A stretch of DNA of 15,146 nucleotides, from contig NPFB01000030.1 in NCBI GenBank assembly GCA_014084085.1, positions 267,865 through 283,010 on the forward strand. Reading direction: 5' to 3'. How positions within the stretch are numbered: the stretch's first letter is position 1; the number at the start of each line of letters is the position of its first letter. The notes beneath the pieces are model-generated. The model was not told the DNA's origin and ran no database searches. It was given only the letters and a program-made list of their open reading frames with translations. Origin of the DNA: Hondaea fermentalgiana. Taxonomy: Eukaryota; Sar; Bigyra; Thraustochytrida; Thraustochytriidae. Below are positions 14,991 through 15,146 of the stretch, one piece after another. The position numbers and the translations under genes were made by a program.

Positions 14991-15146
14991 GCAAACGGCC
15001 GCGGCCCTTCCCGGCGCGCATTCCCGACTTGCGGCCGCGCGCGCGCAAGTGCGCTATCCGCGGCGCAAGCGGGCTATCCGGCGCGCGCAAGTGCGGCAAA
15101 CGGCCGCCGGCTTGCGCCGCGGATACTCGACTTGCGCGGGGGCGGC
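14991..15146. repeat. Cluster of GC-rich direct and inverted repeats
   Basis: The last 156 bp are built from a few short words. GCAAACGGCCGC occurs at 14991-15002 and 15096-15107. GCGCGCAAGTGCG is at 15041-15053 and 15083-15095. GCTATCCG is at 15053-15060 and 15073-15080. CGACTTGCG is at 15025-15033 and 15128-15136. A perfect 16-bp inverted repeat (TATCCGCGGCGCAAGC against its complement) pairs 15055-15070 with 15110-15125. The cluster reaches the window edge, so its full extent is unknown. It is not a coding repeat. Confidence 0.75.

Noticed and set aside
1..15146. tRNA, rRNA, CRISPR array, transposase or phage genes
   Set aside because: I looked for tRNA T-loop words (GTTCGAATCC-like), regular spacer arrays and transposase-like motifs on both strands and found none. 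This was by eye, so a divergent tRNA could be missed.

Overview
The window looks like nuclear DNA of a microbial eukaryote. The genes are long, continuous ATG-to-stop reading frames with no visible introns. They encode eukaryotic-style proteins: an ankyrin/TRP-type channel, a J-domain protein with fibronectin type III domains, and secreted proteins with signal peptides. The base composition is GC-rich, the Ser/Ala/Arg-rich linkers are of low complexity, and genes alternate between strands with gaps of 0.04 to 1.1 kb. No Shine-Dalgarno signals or operon-like overlaps are seen. Together this is most consistent with an intron-poor protist, perhaps a labyrinthulomycete (thraustochytrid) or another stramenopile; that placement is inference.

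Layout. Positions 1-1421 are very GC-rich and hold no gene I can name, only weak candidates. A 1242-residue ankyrin-repeat TRP-like cation channel lies on the minus strand (5150 down to 1422). Its start region carries a CGCT microsatellite. A 723-bp divergent intergenic region separates it from a plus-strand gene (5874-7226) for a J-domain protein with two FN3 domains. That gene converges on a minus-strand ADP-ribosylglycohydrolase-like gene (about 8363 down to 7269), with only 42 bp between the two stop codons. After another divergent spacer come two tandem plus-strand paralogues (9315-10988 and 12124-13764). They encode secreted proteins of about 550 residues with a beta-helix-like core and a strikingly conserved SSHHGIHGN block. 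The last 1.4 kb contains short tandem repeats, a TATA-box-like element, GC-rich doubtful frames and, at the very end, a compact cluster of direct and inverted repeats built around GCGCAAG.

The genes do not form an obvious pathway. The tandem secreted pair is clearly a local duplication and is the most distinctive content. Its intergenic spacer carries an independent duplication of a block of about 100 bp, 233 bp apart, whose second copy lies in the likely promoter/leader of the downstream paralogue. The J-domain/FN3 fusion and the ADP-ribosylglycohydrolase-like protein with altered acidic motifs are the next most interesting items. I found no rRNA, tRNA, CRISPR array, transposase or viral gene.

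Several frames extend further upstream only through TTG or GTG codons. Because this appears to be a nuclear eukaryotic genome, I placed starts at the first suitable ATG.
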